Positions 42,224 to 54,418 of a stretch of DNA of 64,000 nucleotides are shown here, piece by piece. The notes below the pieces were generated by a model. It ran no database searches and was not told where the DNA came from. It saw only the letters and a program-made list of their open reading frames with translations. How positions within the stretch are numbered: the first letter of the stretch is position 1; each line of letters starts with the position of its first letter. A program made the translations under genes and the position numbers. Source of the stretch: Astragalus membranaceus (Eukaryota > Streptophyta > Magnoliopsida > Fabales > Fabaceae); the NCBI GenBank assembly GCA_039519185.1, contig CM076846.1, positions 126,422,182 through 126,486,181 of the forward strand. Reading direction: 5' to 3'.

Positions 42224-43889
42224 GTAAGTGATAAAAACTGATCTTTAATGGATTATAATTTTTGACAGAATTTGAACACTTGGATGGAGGGTAAGTGATA
42301 GAAACTGATCTTTAATGGATTATAATTTTTGACAGAATTTTGGATTATTATTGATAGCAGAATCTGAATTTACAAAGAAATCTGATAGTTTCTTAAGAAT
42401 TTGAGTAGAAACGGAATGACAATTTTATTGAACACGTGAAAGAATTGGAGAGAAATGGTTCTCCTCCCGATGGCATAGCCCAGCTATCTGGATTCACCCA
42501 GAAAACTACGAATAAAATATGTCTAAAAAGATATCCTTCTCTGCTCTCCATACTCCTATTTATTTATAATAACGTAGAAGAGTAGGGTGATGGTTACAAT
42601 AACAAACTACTACTCCTAACCAATTAACTAACACTAACAACATACAACTATTAACCACCTTAACTAACGGTAACTAACCAATTGCAACCAATCACCCCCT
42701 TACAAGATCAACCCCAAAATCCACAATTACTAAGGGCCTATCAAAATCACTAGCATACACTAATTCTAGAGAACATATGAGAGTTTCTAGTCTCTCCCTA
42801 GATTGGTGCTGATGCTAGGCTGTTTTCCAGTTTATACAAGTTTTTTTTAATGTCATGACTTCACCTCCCTGGCCCCTTCTTAAAAACAAGGCAATTATCA
42901 ATAATGACAAAACAGATGGAAGATTATTTATCTATCTAGGCTTCTGTTTTGATTATTTATTGACATGGAAAATGTGCTTTTATATTGCTCTCAATGAAAA
43001 TTATATGATAATATTTTTGTTATCAAGATCATTATTTTTTTCCAATTTTAGTGAGAAGGATTGTAATAATTGTTTGTTTATGTCAAATGTTAATAAGTGT
43101 TGGGTATTCTATGATAATTACTCTGGTGTTTGTCTGGTGCAGCATTCTGATGTCTGTTTCAAGGCAATTGCTATACAAATGGAGTGTGGATGAACTAAGA
43201 CTTGCAACTGACACAGAAGGAATCACTATTCTTCAGACCACTTGAAGGCAATTGCTGTACATATACTGATCTAGTAATTTATTTTCATGTTTCATGACCC
43301 TAAGTGTATCTAACATGTGTTTGAAATTTACCCTGTGTGCTTATTTATGTTTTTCATCATGAGATGGAGATATAGATGCATTTTTTCCAGTTATTTTGCA
43401 AGATGGAAACAACAACTTTGTTGTCTGTTATGCTTCCAGGTTGTAGTTGGGCAGGAGTTTGCGGTCCCCCTTATTCAGAAGTATCGCTACTACAGCAGCC
43501 AATTGAAGAAGATAGTGATGAGGAGCTCGAATATGCTGATAGTACTAATGGTATTCAGAAGTATCGCTGCATAATTTTTTGCTCAGGTTGATAAAAGTCA
43601 GTATATTTAGATTTAGATTTGTTAGAGTATAATACTTTTGTATTGTTGTACAAGCTATTATGCTTGAGTTAGTTTAGTTAGCTTTAGTAAAACTATAAGT
43701 GCTCACTCTGTTAGTTAACAGTTAACTGATGTAACCTCTAGGCTCACCTATACAAGGTGACCTGCAACTGTAATCTTCATTCATTCAATATATTCATTCT
43801 GTTGTGTTTATGATGAATTTACCACAACCCTTTGTAGGTGAAGTTACCACAACCCTTCAGAAGATTTAATTTTTTTTTATTTTTTTTTT
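42224..43889. other. CACTA element 2, mixed non-coding interior
   Basis: A ~55-bp phrase (CACTTGGATGGAGGGTAAGTG onward) is duplicated at about 42212 and 42276. 42390-42720 read on the minus strand has a TATA-like TTATAAATAAATAG and CAATAAAA, like an LTR fragment. 43140-43240 and 43440-43560 have exon-like openings after GTGCAG and TTCCAG that I cannot identify. 43620-43800 (TGTTAGAGTATAATAC to TTCATTCAATATATTC) resembles a copia-type LTR remnant. All of these are low-confidence readings. Confidence 0.35.
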
Positions 43890-44177
43890 AAAATTTCCGA
43901 CGGAAATTTTCGTCGGAAATGGTTTTTTGCGACGAATTTGCGACGAACATATGTGACGGATTTCCGACGAATTTGCGACGAAAGTTTGCGACGGATTTCC
44001 GACGACTTTGCGACGGAGCCATTTGCGACGAAAAATCCGTCGGAAACGATTTGTGACGAGCGATTTTGCGACGACTTTTTGTTCGTCGGAAAGTCCGTCG
44101 GAAACGTCAATTTGCGACGAAAATCGCTGCATTTGCGACGAAAAACGCCGTCGGAAATCGTTGATTTTCTTGTAGTG
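43890..44177. repeat. CACTA element 2 right subterminal repeats
   Basis: A dense array of TTTCCGACGGA, TTTGCGACGAA and complements, ending at the TIR TTCTTGTAGTG. Confidence 0.9.
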
Positions 44178-44907
44178 CGTCCTATTCCCAAGTGAATGTG
44201 ATTTTGTTGATTATACTGCAATCGATGTCTTCCTAGCATTCAAGCTCCGGGGACAGAATCCCGCCCCGGTCGTCCTTGCTGATGTGTATTACACTCTTCA
44301 TCAACGCCATAAGAAATGGTCGGGTTTGATTTTATGTTGTCTGCCTGTATTGTATCGTTGGTTCATCTCTCATATCTTCAAAGGAAACCATCTGATAGAG
44401 GTCAAAGGCAAGACGGAATGGGCCCAATACATTGCTGGCCTCAAAGGGAGTGATATCTCTTGGTATTCTCGAGATCAAAATATTGAGGAAATTGTTTATC
44501 GGCTGGTAGTGGAAAGGAAAGCCAGAGAGGTGATACAGAAGAAACTTGAGGAGTATCAGGAAGCCCTGCAAGAAGAGTGTAAAAAAGCAATTGACTTGAA
44601 GGCTTTTTCTGAATATCAAGACAAGATCTACGATGACCTTAACAAAGAGCATGTGTTTCTGAAGGAGCATTATGTGAAGCTAAATGATGACTACGAATAT
44701 TGGAGGAAGAGATTCTCCCAACTAGCAGGGCTAGCCAATGAAGCTGTCAGAGAGGTTCCCAAAAGCCTAATAGCAGCAGACATTGCCAGAGACGGGAACA
44801 CACCAGTCGAGATCACTCGATTTATTGATTTCTGCAAATACCTTGTACAAGTGTTCAAAATCAACGGACGTTATCCCGATGATAAGGATAAGAATGTTAT
44901 CCGCTAG
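44178..44907 (+). pseudogene. Ogre-A ORF1, C-terminal part
   Basis: This continues the frame broken at 38465. It begins with a few residues in phase (LFPSECDFVDYTAID), passes HQRHKKWSGLILCCLPVLYR and a Lys/Glu-rich helical region, and ends DKDKNVIR with TAG at 44905. The C-terminus (FIDFCKYLVQVFKINGRYP) aligns with the Ogre-B ORF1 end. About 240 codons are open. Confidence 0.75.
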
Positions 44908-45177
44908 TTTGCTTGATTTTCAGATGTAGTACTTTTTTTTATTATTAATGAAGAACTCGTTTGTTTCGTTTTAATATTTGATCCCATCTCATTCTGAATT
45001 AAAGCTTACAATTCCCTAGCACGATAAATAAAAGCTATGCATTCGCATTTCGTCCATCTATTCATTCATCTACTTACGAAAAAATTGTTACCAAATTTAA
45101 GGAACTTGATAACCATTGCGCGTGCTAAGAAAAAGACCAATCAAACCAGAGTGTACTTCACCAGATCCAGAGCAAGA
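44908..45177 (+). other. spacer between ORF1 and gag of Ogre-A
   Basis: A non-coding spacer. An open frame extends upstream of the probable gag ATG at 45178 but has no recognised motif. Confidence 0.55.
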
Positions 45178-46105
45178 ATGCCAGAGCAAGAGGAAATGCA
45201 TGGAAGGAATCTGAGCCAGGAAGTGGACGAAGTCAAGGGGAAAATGGAAGAAATGACTGCGACCCAGGCGCGAATGGAAGATGCATTGCTAGCCATAAAA
45301 GACACGATCACTTTCCTGTCTGCGAGGGTAGTTGGTATGGTCGGAAACGAAGGCGAGGGGTTTCCGAATCCGAACAATGGCAACCATGGGCCATCTGACA
45401 TCCCCATCGGAAGGGGATATGAAGCTGCGAGTCACCATGAGGGAGAGTACCCATACCCTACGAGTAGGCCAAGAGGGGCATTCCATGCGGAGAACGTGGT
45501 GGACGAGGGGCATGCGTCAATACAGAAGGATAAGGTGAGACAGCAGTGAATGGATAAGATGGAGGAAAATATCAAAGCGATACAAGGATCTAGCACTTTC
45601 GGGTCCTTGGGCTTGGACGAGCTTTGTCCCACTACTGATGTCGTAATTCTGCGAGACTTTAAAGTGCCCGACTTCACCAAATATGACGGGAGCACCAATC
45701 CTCTTCTGCACCTAAGGACCAATTGCACCAAAATGTCAATTTGGTCCAAGGACGAGAAATTCCTCATTAGCATTTTCCATGAAAGTTTGACCGGGCCAGC
45801 TTTGGAATGGTATATTCAGATGAACCACTCTAAGATTGATAGTTGGAAGGACCTCGCTGACGTCTTTATGAACCAGTATAGGTTTAATATGGACATGGCT
45901 CCAACACGTGAGCAGTTGGGAATACTACAAAAGAAGAGTGATGAGGCGTTTAAACAGTATGCCCAAAGGTGGAGAACTCTTGCTGCACAAGTCCAACCAC
46001 CACTCACTATATCAGAGATGTGCTCTTACTTCTTGGGGACGTTAGGATCCCCCTATGTGGCCGCCATGGCCAGAGCTGCCTAGAGAGACTTCGCAGATCT
46101 GATAG
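45178..46105 (+). pseudogene. Ogre-A gag, first part
   Basis: I chose the start at 45178 (MPEQEEMHGRN) by analogy with Ogre-B gag. A coiled coil (VKGKMEEMTATQARMEDALL) is followed, after a TGA at 45547, by the gag domain: SIWSKDEKFLISIFHESLTG and FKQYAQRWRTLAAQVQPPLT. A second stop (TAG) is at 46081. The CRM element interrupts at 46106, and gag resumes after 55478. The TSD GATAG (46101-46105) belongs to the interrupted codons. Confidence 0.8.
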
Positions 46106-46763
46106 TGTTATGGACACAAAGAGCATAGAGATTCAAGAGGTGGCACTTGGACCAATAACAAGAGGAAGAGCAAAGAAGATTAAAGAACAATTGGAAGCTC
46201 AAATGATTAATTTGCTTAATGACAACAAATGTTCTAAAATTGTTCCTTGCCTTTTAAATGCTCTTGTAGTTGATATTTCTTAGGAATTTATAATTGCAAT
46301 AAGCCAAACATTTTTAGGCATGTTATTTCCTTTTCTTAGAAGCCTAGTTGTGTAAGGCCTAGTTTGGGCTTGAATTTGGGCTTTTAGGTTTATGTTTGTT
46401 ACTTTAGTGAGTCCACAACCTATTCCTTTATAAATAGGAGTGGCTTTGCAAGTTGTGAAAAGAACCTTTGGTCATATTTTTAATTTGAGAGGAATTAGCA
46501 TAAGTTCTCTTTCTAGGGTTCTTCCTTGAACCATCTTTGGGATCTTATCAAGAGCTTAGAGTTTTGTGGCGATCCAAACATGAGGATTATCATCTTTCCA
46601 TGAAAGATGTGGCTTCTCTTCACCACATAGATCCATTCCTTGTCTTTCCATCTTTTTGATTTTCTTCCCTTTTCTTGTCTTTTGTCTTTTTATTGTCTAG
46701 TTATCAATTTGATTATGGAACGATCTGTTATTTTTAGTGAATTAGTAACAACAATTCACATAA
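46106..46763 (+). repeat. CRM element 5' LTR
   Basis: It begins TGTTATGGACACAAAGAGC. TATAAATA at 46430-46437 is a probable promoter. It retains a ~290-bp block (about 46336-46630) that the 3' LTR lacks. Confidence 0.9.
46430..46437 (+). promoter_or_regulatory. TATA box of the CRM 5' LTR
   Basis: TATAAATA in the context CCTTTATAAATAGGAGTGG. The equivalent region is deleted from the 3' LTR. Confidence 0.6.
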
Positions 46764-46765
46764 AG

Positions 46766-46783
46766 TGGTATTATTGAGCCTCC
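46766..46783 (+). promoter_or_regulatory. primer binding site of the CRM element
   Basis: TGGTATTATTGAGCCTCC lies two to three bases after the LTR. It resembles the plant initiator-Met site TGGTATCAGAGC with changes in the middle. Confidence 0.55.
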
Positions 46784-47169
46784 TCCATAATCAAGGGTTT
46801 GGATTTAATTCTTTTTTTTTGCGAATCTGACACAATGAATGAGTTGCTTTCTCAATTTGCTTATTATTGATATCGATTCATCAGTGTTAATCAATACATA
46901 ATATTTCTCAAGATTGGGTCTGTTTCTCACGTTTTTTTTTTATTGCCCTTGTCACTTTTGATATTCTTAGTTCAGACTGATTAGACATTGCAATCAGCGC
47001 TATTCCTGGGTCCCTTGCATTTCAATTGAGGTAATTACTCACTTGTGCTTGTTATTCTTACATTTCATTCCCTGCAGGTTAGCGCTAGACTCTCCCAATT
47101 GTTTCATCAATTTGTTATCCTTGTCTTTTTAATATCTCCAAGTGAGTATTTGTGTGTTTTCAAGTCCAA
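46784..47169 (+). other. CRM leader, upstream of the Helitron
   Basis: Untranslated leader, no motif recognised. It continues at 49855 after the Helitron. Confidence 0.6.
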
Positions 47170-47379
47170 CTAGTAGGATACCCGTGCATACGTACGGGTG
47201 CTGTCGTGTTATTTTTATGAATGAACTTAGACAGCATTTAAATAGTTTGAACATTACCCTGTGAAAATAGAGACAAATTTAAAGTAGATAAAAAATGAGT
47301 TTCAAATTAAAAATAGATAAATATTAAAATCTAAAAATGTAAAAGTATCATTTAAAAACAATACATGCATTTATCCCGT

Positions 47380-47464
47380 GTTTTTTTATATATCAGTGAA
47401 GTGTTCTTTTATAAATCAGTGTTGTTATCCCGTGTTTTTTTATATATTAGTGCAGCTATCCCGT

Positions 47465-47532
<68 letters not shown>

Positions 47533-49340
47533 TTGTAGTTATACTCGTATTTTTTTATATATCAGTGCAGTTATCTCGTGTTTTTTATGTATCAGTGCAG
47601 TTATCTCATAGTTTCAATTGATTATTTGAGTTGATTAGTAGATTATAGTAGATAGTAAAAGATAGATAGTAAATTATTAATAAGAAATATTTATCCCGTG
47701 TTTTTTTTATATATTAGTAACAATTATTTGTCCTTCTTTTGGTATTAGTGACAAATATTTGTCCCATGTGTTTTAAATATTAATCAGTTTAAATAGTCAT
47801 TAAGTCTTCTTCTTTTATTAGATAGTAGGTTCATAGTAATTTTCAAAAATTATAATTATCAATGGCAAATATTAATCCCGTGTTTTTTATATATCACTGC
47901 AGTTATCCCTTGTTTTCTATATATCAGTGCAGTTATCTGGTAGTTTCATTTGATTATTTTAGTTGATTAATAGATTATAGTAGATAGTAATTTTGTTAAA
48001 TAGTAGATTATCAATAAGAAATAATTGTTTTAAATATTAATTAGTCTTCTTGTTTTTTAGATAGTAGGTTTGTAGTAGTAGTCTTCAAAAAATTTAATTA
48101 TCAATGACAAATATTAATATCGTGTTTTTTTTCATATATTAGTGCAGTTATCCCGTGTTTTATATATATCAGTGCAGTTATCTCGTAGTTTCAATTGATT
48201 ATTTTAGTTGATTAGTAGATTATAGTAGATAGTAAAAGAGAGATAGTAGATTATCAATAAAAAATATTTTTCTGAAATATTAATCAGTAGTTAAAATAGT
48301 CATTAAATATTATTGTTTTTTAGATAGTAGGTTTATAGTAGTTTTCAAAATTTTTAATTATCAATGACATATACAAATCCTGTGTTTTTTTTATATATAT
48401 CAGTGCAGTTATCCCGTGTTTTTTTATATGTCATTGCAGTTATCCCGTAGTTTCAATTGATTATTTGAGTTGATTAGTATATTATAGTAGATAGTAAAAG
48501 ATAGATAGTAGATTATCAATAAGAAATATCTATCCCATGTTTTTTATATATCAGTAACAATTATTTTTCCTTTTTTAATTAGGTATTAGTGACAAATATT
48601 GTCACGTGAGTTTTAAATATTAATCAGTTTAAATAGTCATTAAGCCTTCTTGTTTTTTTAGATAGTAGATTTATTGTAGTTTTCAAAAATTATAATTATC
48701 AATGGTAAATATTAATCTCGTGTTTTTTATATATCACTACAGTTATCCCGTGTTTTTTATATATCAGTGCAGTTATCTCGTAGTTTCGATTGATTATTTT
48801 TGTTGATTAGTAGATTATAGTAGATAGTAAAAGTTAGATATTAGATTATCAATAAGAAATATTTGTTTTAAATATTAATTACTAATTTACATAGTCATTA
48901 AGTCTTCTTATTTTTTAGATAGTAGGTTTGTAGTAGTAGTCTTCAAAAAATTTAATTATCAGTGACAAATATTAATCTCGTGTTTTTTTTTCATATATCA
49001 GTGGAGTTATCCCGTGTTTTTTTTATATATCAATGCAGTTATTTCGTAATTTCAATTGATTATTTTAGTTGATTAGTATATTGTAGTAGATAGTAAATGA
49101 GAGATAGTAGATTATCAATAAGAAATATCTGTTTTAAATATTAATCAGTAGTTTAAATAGTCTTTAAATATTATTGTTTTTAGATAGTAGGTTTATATTA
49201 GTCTTCAAAAATATTAATTATCAATGACAAATATTAATCTTGTGTTTTTTTGTATATCGGTGCAGTTATCCCGTGAGTTTTATATATCATTGTAGTTATC
49301 TCGTAGTTTCAATTGATTTCTTTAGTTGATTATAATAGAT
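47380..49340. repeat. tandem array inside the Helitron with ~840-bp higher-order period
   Basis: The phrase GATTATTTTAGTTGATTAG and variants occurs at 47620, 47952, 48197, 48459, 48792, 49059 and 49311. Intervals are 332, 245, 262, 333, 267 and 252 bp, so three unequal units repeat as a set every ~840 bp. Each unit includes CAGTTATCCCGTGTTTTTTA and GATAGTAGATTATCAATAAG. Confidence 0.8.
47467..47530. repeat. (TA)n microsatellite
   Basis: About 32 TA units within the Helitron array. Confidence 0.95.
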
Positions 49341-49854
49341 ATTAAAAGATAGGTAGTAGATTATCAATAAGAGGTGTTAGTAGATTATCAATAAGAGTGT
49401 AAACAGATTTCGGAGAGAAAAATTAAAATTTTAAGGTGATAGTTTTGTTTTGTTTTTTAGTGTGACTCATTTACATTTTTATAGGTAATTTGAATAAAGT
49501 AGTGTTTGTATAAATTTAGAAATTTCGTTAAAAAAATTAAAGTGAAGTGATAAAAGAAAGAGAATAATTATTTATGGAAAAATTAAAAGTAAAGTAAAAA
49601 GAAAAAAAAAGAAGAAAGAGTGTAAGAGAAAAGTGAAAAGGAGAAAAGATAGTGTTAGAAGAAAGAGAAAAAAGGAAGAAAGAGAGTGTAAGAGAAAAGT
49701 GAGAAGTAAGAAAGAGAGTGTAAGAAGAAAGAGAAAAAAAAGGAAAAAAATAGTGTAATGACATTTTTACCCTTAAATTAGATATGTGTCTTGTTAATAA
49801 GAGATCCAAATTGGTAATTTCATATGAAATTTGTTTGTATAAATAGATATTAGA

Positions 49855-50600
49855 TTCGTGAATTATTTGTTCCTCGTCTATGTTCACCATCATAGAGTTA
49901 TTTGATGTAAACAAATGAGTTGAGAATTGCTTTGATGTTATAAAACTTGTTTCAAAATATTTTCTGGAAATTCAAAAGCCAAGTAGCAAAAAAAAAGTGA
50001 AAAAAAAGGAGAAAAAAAAAACTGTCCAAAACAACCCAAAAAATTCTGAAAAAAAAAAAAACTCTAACATTTCTCAACTCATTTTTGATCTTCTGAATTT
50101 ATTTTGGAATTTTTGGAGTTCATTTGAGGTGTTGTTACCTAGACACACAAATATTATACTATTTTGTCTCTTCTTCAATTAGTGAGTCGGTCTTTGTCTT
50201 TTTTTTGCTTTCTTTTGAGTGTGCTTTCTTTGTCATTGTTTCTTGTTTGTCTTTAAACTTTCTTAAATTTTGTCTTAGAGTTTCAAATTGTCCTTTTTGG
50301 CCTCCAGGATGTTAATTTTTATTGCTTGTTTTGTCACAACTTTTCTAAGTTTACCACAAGCTTGATAAGCGATTTGTTTGGTTCTTTTAAGAGCCTAAGA
50401 GAGGCACTTTTAGGGAGTGGTAAAAGGAAATAGAGTATCTCATTAAAAAAAAAGCCAATTGAGTGACAAACACGAGTGACCATTGTTGAGTGTAAACACT
50501 AAGGTGTGTGGAGAGGTCCCTTTTAATTTTGTTTTAAAAAAATTGTTTTTCTTCTTTTTTTTTATTGTTCTATTATTGTTGTGATCTTGGATACTTGAAT
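49855..50600 (+). other. CRM leader, downstream of the Helitron
   Basis: An AT-rich leader before gag. Poly-A runs at about 49988-50065. No recognised gene. Confidence 0.6.
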
Positions 50601-51690
50601 ATGGGTGATTCTATACCTCATTCCCCAAGGACGGCTTTCCTTGTTGATCATTTGACTAGAATGATGAATGCTCAAACCATTGCATTAAATACTCAAGTCA
50701 ATGAATTGAGGGAGGAATTTTTGCACCAAAGAGATACAAGGTCCAATCATGGGAGACATTCTCAAGATGATGAGTTTGATGATGAAACCGATAGAGAAAG
50801 AAGGCATGGAAGAAGGCATAGGGGTCATGGTAGGCATCATAGAAACAATGGAGATGATAATAGAAGGCCAAGACAAAGGTATGAGGGAGAAAAAAATCAA
50901 ATTCCCATCCTTTCATGGCAAGAATGATGCCGATGCATACTTAGATTGGGAACTCAAAGTTGATCAACTATTTGAGGCCCATGAAATTGAAAAACCAAGT
51001 AGGGTGAAACTTGCAACTTTGGAATTTAAAGATTATGCTTTGTTGTGGTGGGATCAACTTGTGAAAGATAGGAGAAGATGTGGTGCTAGACCACTTGAAG
51101 ATTGGGAGGAGTTGAAAACCATATTGAGAAAAAGATATGTACCTTCACATTACACTAGGGAGCTCCAACAAAAGCTCCAAAGATTGAAGCAAGGAAACAA
51201 AAGTGTGGAAGACTATCACAAAGAATTTGAAACTTTGAGGATAAGAGCCAACACAAAGGAGGATGAAGAAGCCCTCATAGCTAGGCTCCTCAATGGCCTA
51301 AGCTTTGACATAAGGGATGTAGTTGAACTTCAACATTTCATGGACATAGAAGAGTTGGTCCACCAAGCCTCAAAGGTGGAACAACAAATCCAGTGAAGAA
51401 GCAACTACAAGAAGTACTCCTCATCCAAAGATTCCTCATCATGGAAGCATAAATACTCCTCAACTTGGAAGGATAAGTACAAGAGGGAGGGTGAATCAAG
51501 CAAAGAGGCCACGAGGCCTAAGGAAGGTAAGTCTTCTAACCCTTCTAAAGAAAAAAATTCTTTTACTTCTACCACTTCTTCTCATTCATCAAAGTGTTTT
51601 AAATGCTTAGGAAGGGGGCACATTGCATCTAATTGTCCAAACAAAAGAGTAATGATTTCAAAAAAAAAAAGATGCATATGAGTCTCATTC
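50601..51690 (+). pseudogene. CRM gag
   Basis: ATG at 50601 (MGDSIPHSPRTAFLVDHLTR), then an Arg/His-rich stretch. A one-base slip in the A-run near 50889 moves gag to another frame (KFPSFHGKNDADAYLDWELK, LLWWDQLVKDRR, YTRELQQKLQRLKQGNKSVE). A TGA at 51394 replaces an expected Arg. The zinc knuckle CFKCLGRGHIASNC (about 51598-51640) follows. A poly-A slip at 51660-51672 separates gag from protease. Gag would form the particle; this copy is broken at three sites. Confidence 0.85.
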
Positions 51691-54418
51691 CTCATCATAT
51701 TCCTCCACCTCACCATCTTCCTCTAGTGAAAATGAAAGTGGTTGTGAGTTGGCTCCCGTGCAAGGAGACCTTCTAATGATTAGGAGACTCCTAGGAGTCA
51801 ATGTGAAGGAAAATGATCAATCACAAAGGGAAAACATTTTCCACACAAGATGCTTGGTGGAGGGAAATGTTTGCTCTTTAATAATTGATGGTGGTAGTTG
51901 TACAAATGTGGCTAGCTCTAGATTAGTCAATAAATTTTCTTTGAAAACAACTACTCATCCTAGGCCATATAAACTTCAATGGCTTGTTGAAAATGAGGAA
52001 ATTTTGGTGGACAAGCAAGTTTTGGTTTCTTTTAGCATAGGCAAGTATAATGATGAAATATTATGTGATGTTGTGCCTATGGAAGCCAGCCATATCCTTT
52101 TGGGTAGGCCTTGGCAATTTGATAGAATGGTAGTTCATGATGGTAAATCTAACACTTTCACCTTTGTGCATAACAAACACAAAGTGACTCTTTTACCTCT
52201 TAGTCCCAAAGAAGTTGGTCATGATCAAATCATTTTGAAACAAAAAAGGGACCAAGAGAAAAATAATGCTAAAGGAAAAACCATCTTGAATATCAATCCA
52301 TCTTGTTCCGCGGATTCCACTCCAAAAGTGGAGAGTTTGTTTCTTAGAGAGCATGTGGTTAGGAAAACCTTATTGGCAAGACAACCTTTGTATTTGCTTT
52401 ATTGTAATGACTTGTGTTTGTCTTCTTCTCAAGAGGTTTCCTCTAATGCTTTGGATTGTCTATTGCATGCTTTTAATGATGTGTTCCCAAAGGATATACC
52501 TCAAGGCCTACCCCCTTTAAGAGGCATTGAGCACCAAATTGATTTGCTTCCAAGTGCTTCTTTGCCCAATAGGCCTCCTTATAGGAGTAATCCAGAGCAA
52601 ACAAAAGAAATAGAAAGACAAGTCCAAAAGCTTGTGAGTAGTGGTTGGATTAGGGAAAGCCTAAGCCCTTGTGCCATACCGGTCATCTTAGTCCCAAAAA
52701 AGGATGGATCTTGGCGTATGTGTACCGATTGTAGGGCCATTAATAACATCACAATTAAATATAGGCACCCAATACCTAGACTTGATGACATGCTTGATGA
52801 GTTACATGGTGCTTGCATTTTTTCTAAAATTGACTTAAAGAGTGGGTACAATCAAATAAGAATCAAAGAGGGAGATGAATGGAAAACCGCTTTTAAGACC
52901 AAATTTGGGCTTTATGAGTGGTTGGTCATGCCTTTTGGCTTGACTAATGCCCCTAGCACTTTTATGCGTTTGATGAACCATGTCTTAAGAAATTTCATTG
53001 GAAAATTTGTTGTTGTGTACTTTGATGACATTCTCATATACAGTCTTAATATGCATGATCACATTGACCATTTGAGAAGTGTCTTGAATGTTTTGAGAAG
53101 TGAGAAGTTGTATGCTAATCTTGAAAAATGTAGTTTTTGCAAAGATGAGCTTACCTTTTTGGGATTTGTTGTGAGTGCACAAGGTGTTAAGGTTGATGAA
53201 GCTAAAATCAAGGCCATCAAGGATTGGCCTACGCCAAAGTGTTTAAGTGAAGTGAGGAGTTTCCATGGCTTACCTAGTTTTTATAGGCGCTTTGTGCCTA
53301 ACTTTAGCACATTAGCCGCTCCTTTGAATGAAATTGTTAAAAAGAATGTGTCTTTTAGATGGGGAAGAGAGCAAGAAGAGACCTTCAATGCTCTCAAAGA
53401 TAAATTGATGAATGCCCCAATTTTAGCTTTACCCAATTTTGCAAAGACTTTTGAACTTGAATGTGATGCCTCCAATATAGGCATAGGAGCCGTGCTACTT
53501 CAAGAAGGCCATCCTATTGCCTACTTCAGTGAAAAGTTGAATGGAGCTAGTTTAAACTACTCCACCTATGACAAAGATTTATATGCTTTAGTGAGGGCAT
53601 TGCACACTTGGCAACATTATTTACTTCCCAAAGAGTTTGTGATCCATAGTGACCATGAATCCTTGAAGTATCTAAAGAGCCAAGGAAAGCTTAACAAGCG
53701 ACATGCCAAATGGGTAGAATTCCTTGAACAATTCCCTTATGTCATTAAACATAAAAAGGGGAAAGCAAATGTAGTGGCGGATGCTCTTTCTAGGAGATAT
53801 GCATTAATCACCACCCTTCAAACAAGGTTATTGGGTTTTGACCATTTGAAAGAATTGTATGCCTTGGATGATGATTTTGCCTCTCTTTTTAATGCTTGTG
53901 AACTTATGTCTCATGATTCCTATTATAGACATGATGGGTATTTGTTTAAAGGAAATCAATTGTGCATCCCTAAATGTTCTTTGCGTGAGTTACTTGCTAG
54001 GGAAGTGCATGAAGGGGGGTTAATGGGACATTTTGGGGAGCATAAGACTTTAGAGATGTTGCATGAGCATTTCTTTTGGCCTAAAATGAGGCATGATGTG
54101 CATTTGATATGTTCTAGATGCATTATTTGTAAAAATGCTAAATCCAAAAGTATGCCTCATGGTTTGTACACTCCCCTCCCTATACCATCCTCCCCTTGGG
54201 TTGATTTGTCTATGGATTTTGTATTGGGTTTGCCTAAGAACAAGCATGGGCATGATTCTATATTTGTAGTGGTTGACCGTTTCTCCAAAATGGCCCACTT
54301 TATTGCTTGCCATAAAGTTGATGATGCTTGTAACATTGCTAATTTTTTTTCAAGGAAGTGGTCAAGTTGCACGGGGTTCCGAAAACCATTGTATCGGATA
54401 GGGACTCAAAATTTTTAA
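51691..54418 (+). pseudogene. CRM protease, RT, RNase H and integrase (first part)
   Basis: A nearly continuous frame of ~890 codons. The protease has LIIDGGSCTNVASS near 51880. RT runs from VPKKDGSWRMCTDCRAINN (52690) to VVYFDDILIYS (53012-53044) and SEVRSFHGLPSFYRRFV (about 53250). RNase H has ELECDASNIGIGAVL, VIHSDHESLKYL and ADALSRRYA. The integrase zinc region is CSRCIICKNA, and the first catalytic Asp is in MDFVLGLP with VVVDRFSKMAHF. The frame is lost in a T8 run near 54343-54350, and the rest of integrase is in another phase. A single indel inactivates it, so the copy is young. Confidence 0.88.

Larger units (their letters stand above)
38466..44177. mobile_element. non-autonomous CACTA element carrying host-gene fragments (element 2, complete)
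   Basis: 5712 bp. The termini CACTACAAGAATAAG (38466) and CTTGTAGTG (44177) are inverted repeats, flanked by the 3-bp TSD CGT (38463-38465 and 44178-44180). Both ends carry arrays of TTTCCGACGGA / TTTGCGACGAA subterminal repeats. No transposase is present. The interior has plus-strand, intron-containing fragments of DNA polymerase alpha, a kinesin-7 and a dynamin-related protein, plus unidentified pieces. It is inserted in Ogre-A ORF1, and excision would restore the frame. It is the best-bounded gene-carrying transposon in the window. Confidence 0.92.
47170..49854 (-). mobile_element. non-autonomous Helitron
   Basis: On the minus strand it starts TCTAATATCTATTTATAC (49854 downwards) and ends CTAG (47173-47170). 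An 8-bp-stem hairpin ACCCGTACGTATGCACGGGT (47199-47180) lies six bases before the CTAG. It is inserted between A and T, as Helitrons do, with no TSD. No Rep or helicase is encoded. The interior is dominated by the repeat array and an AG-rich tract at 49540-49750. Length is 2685 bp. Confidence 0.8.

Noticed and set aside
43620..43800. Copia solo LTR
   Set aside because: It resembles an LTR start and promoter-like end but has no paired TSD or clear terminal CA; left as an unassigned part of CACTA element 2.
47378..47611. 77-codon frame with alternating Tyr-Ile
   Set aside because: It is a translation of the (TA)n microsatellite and flanking repeat.
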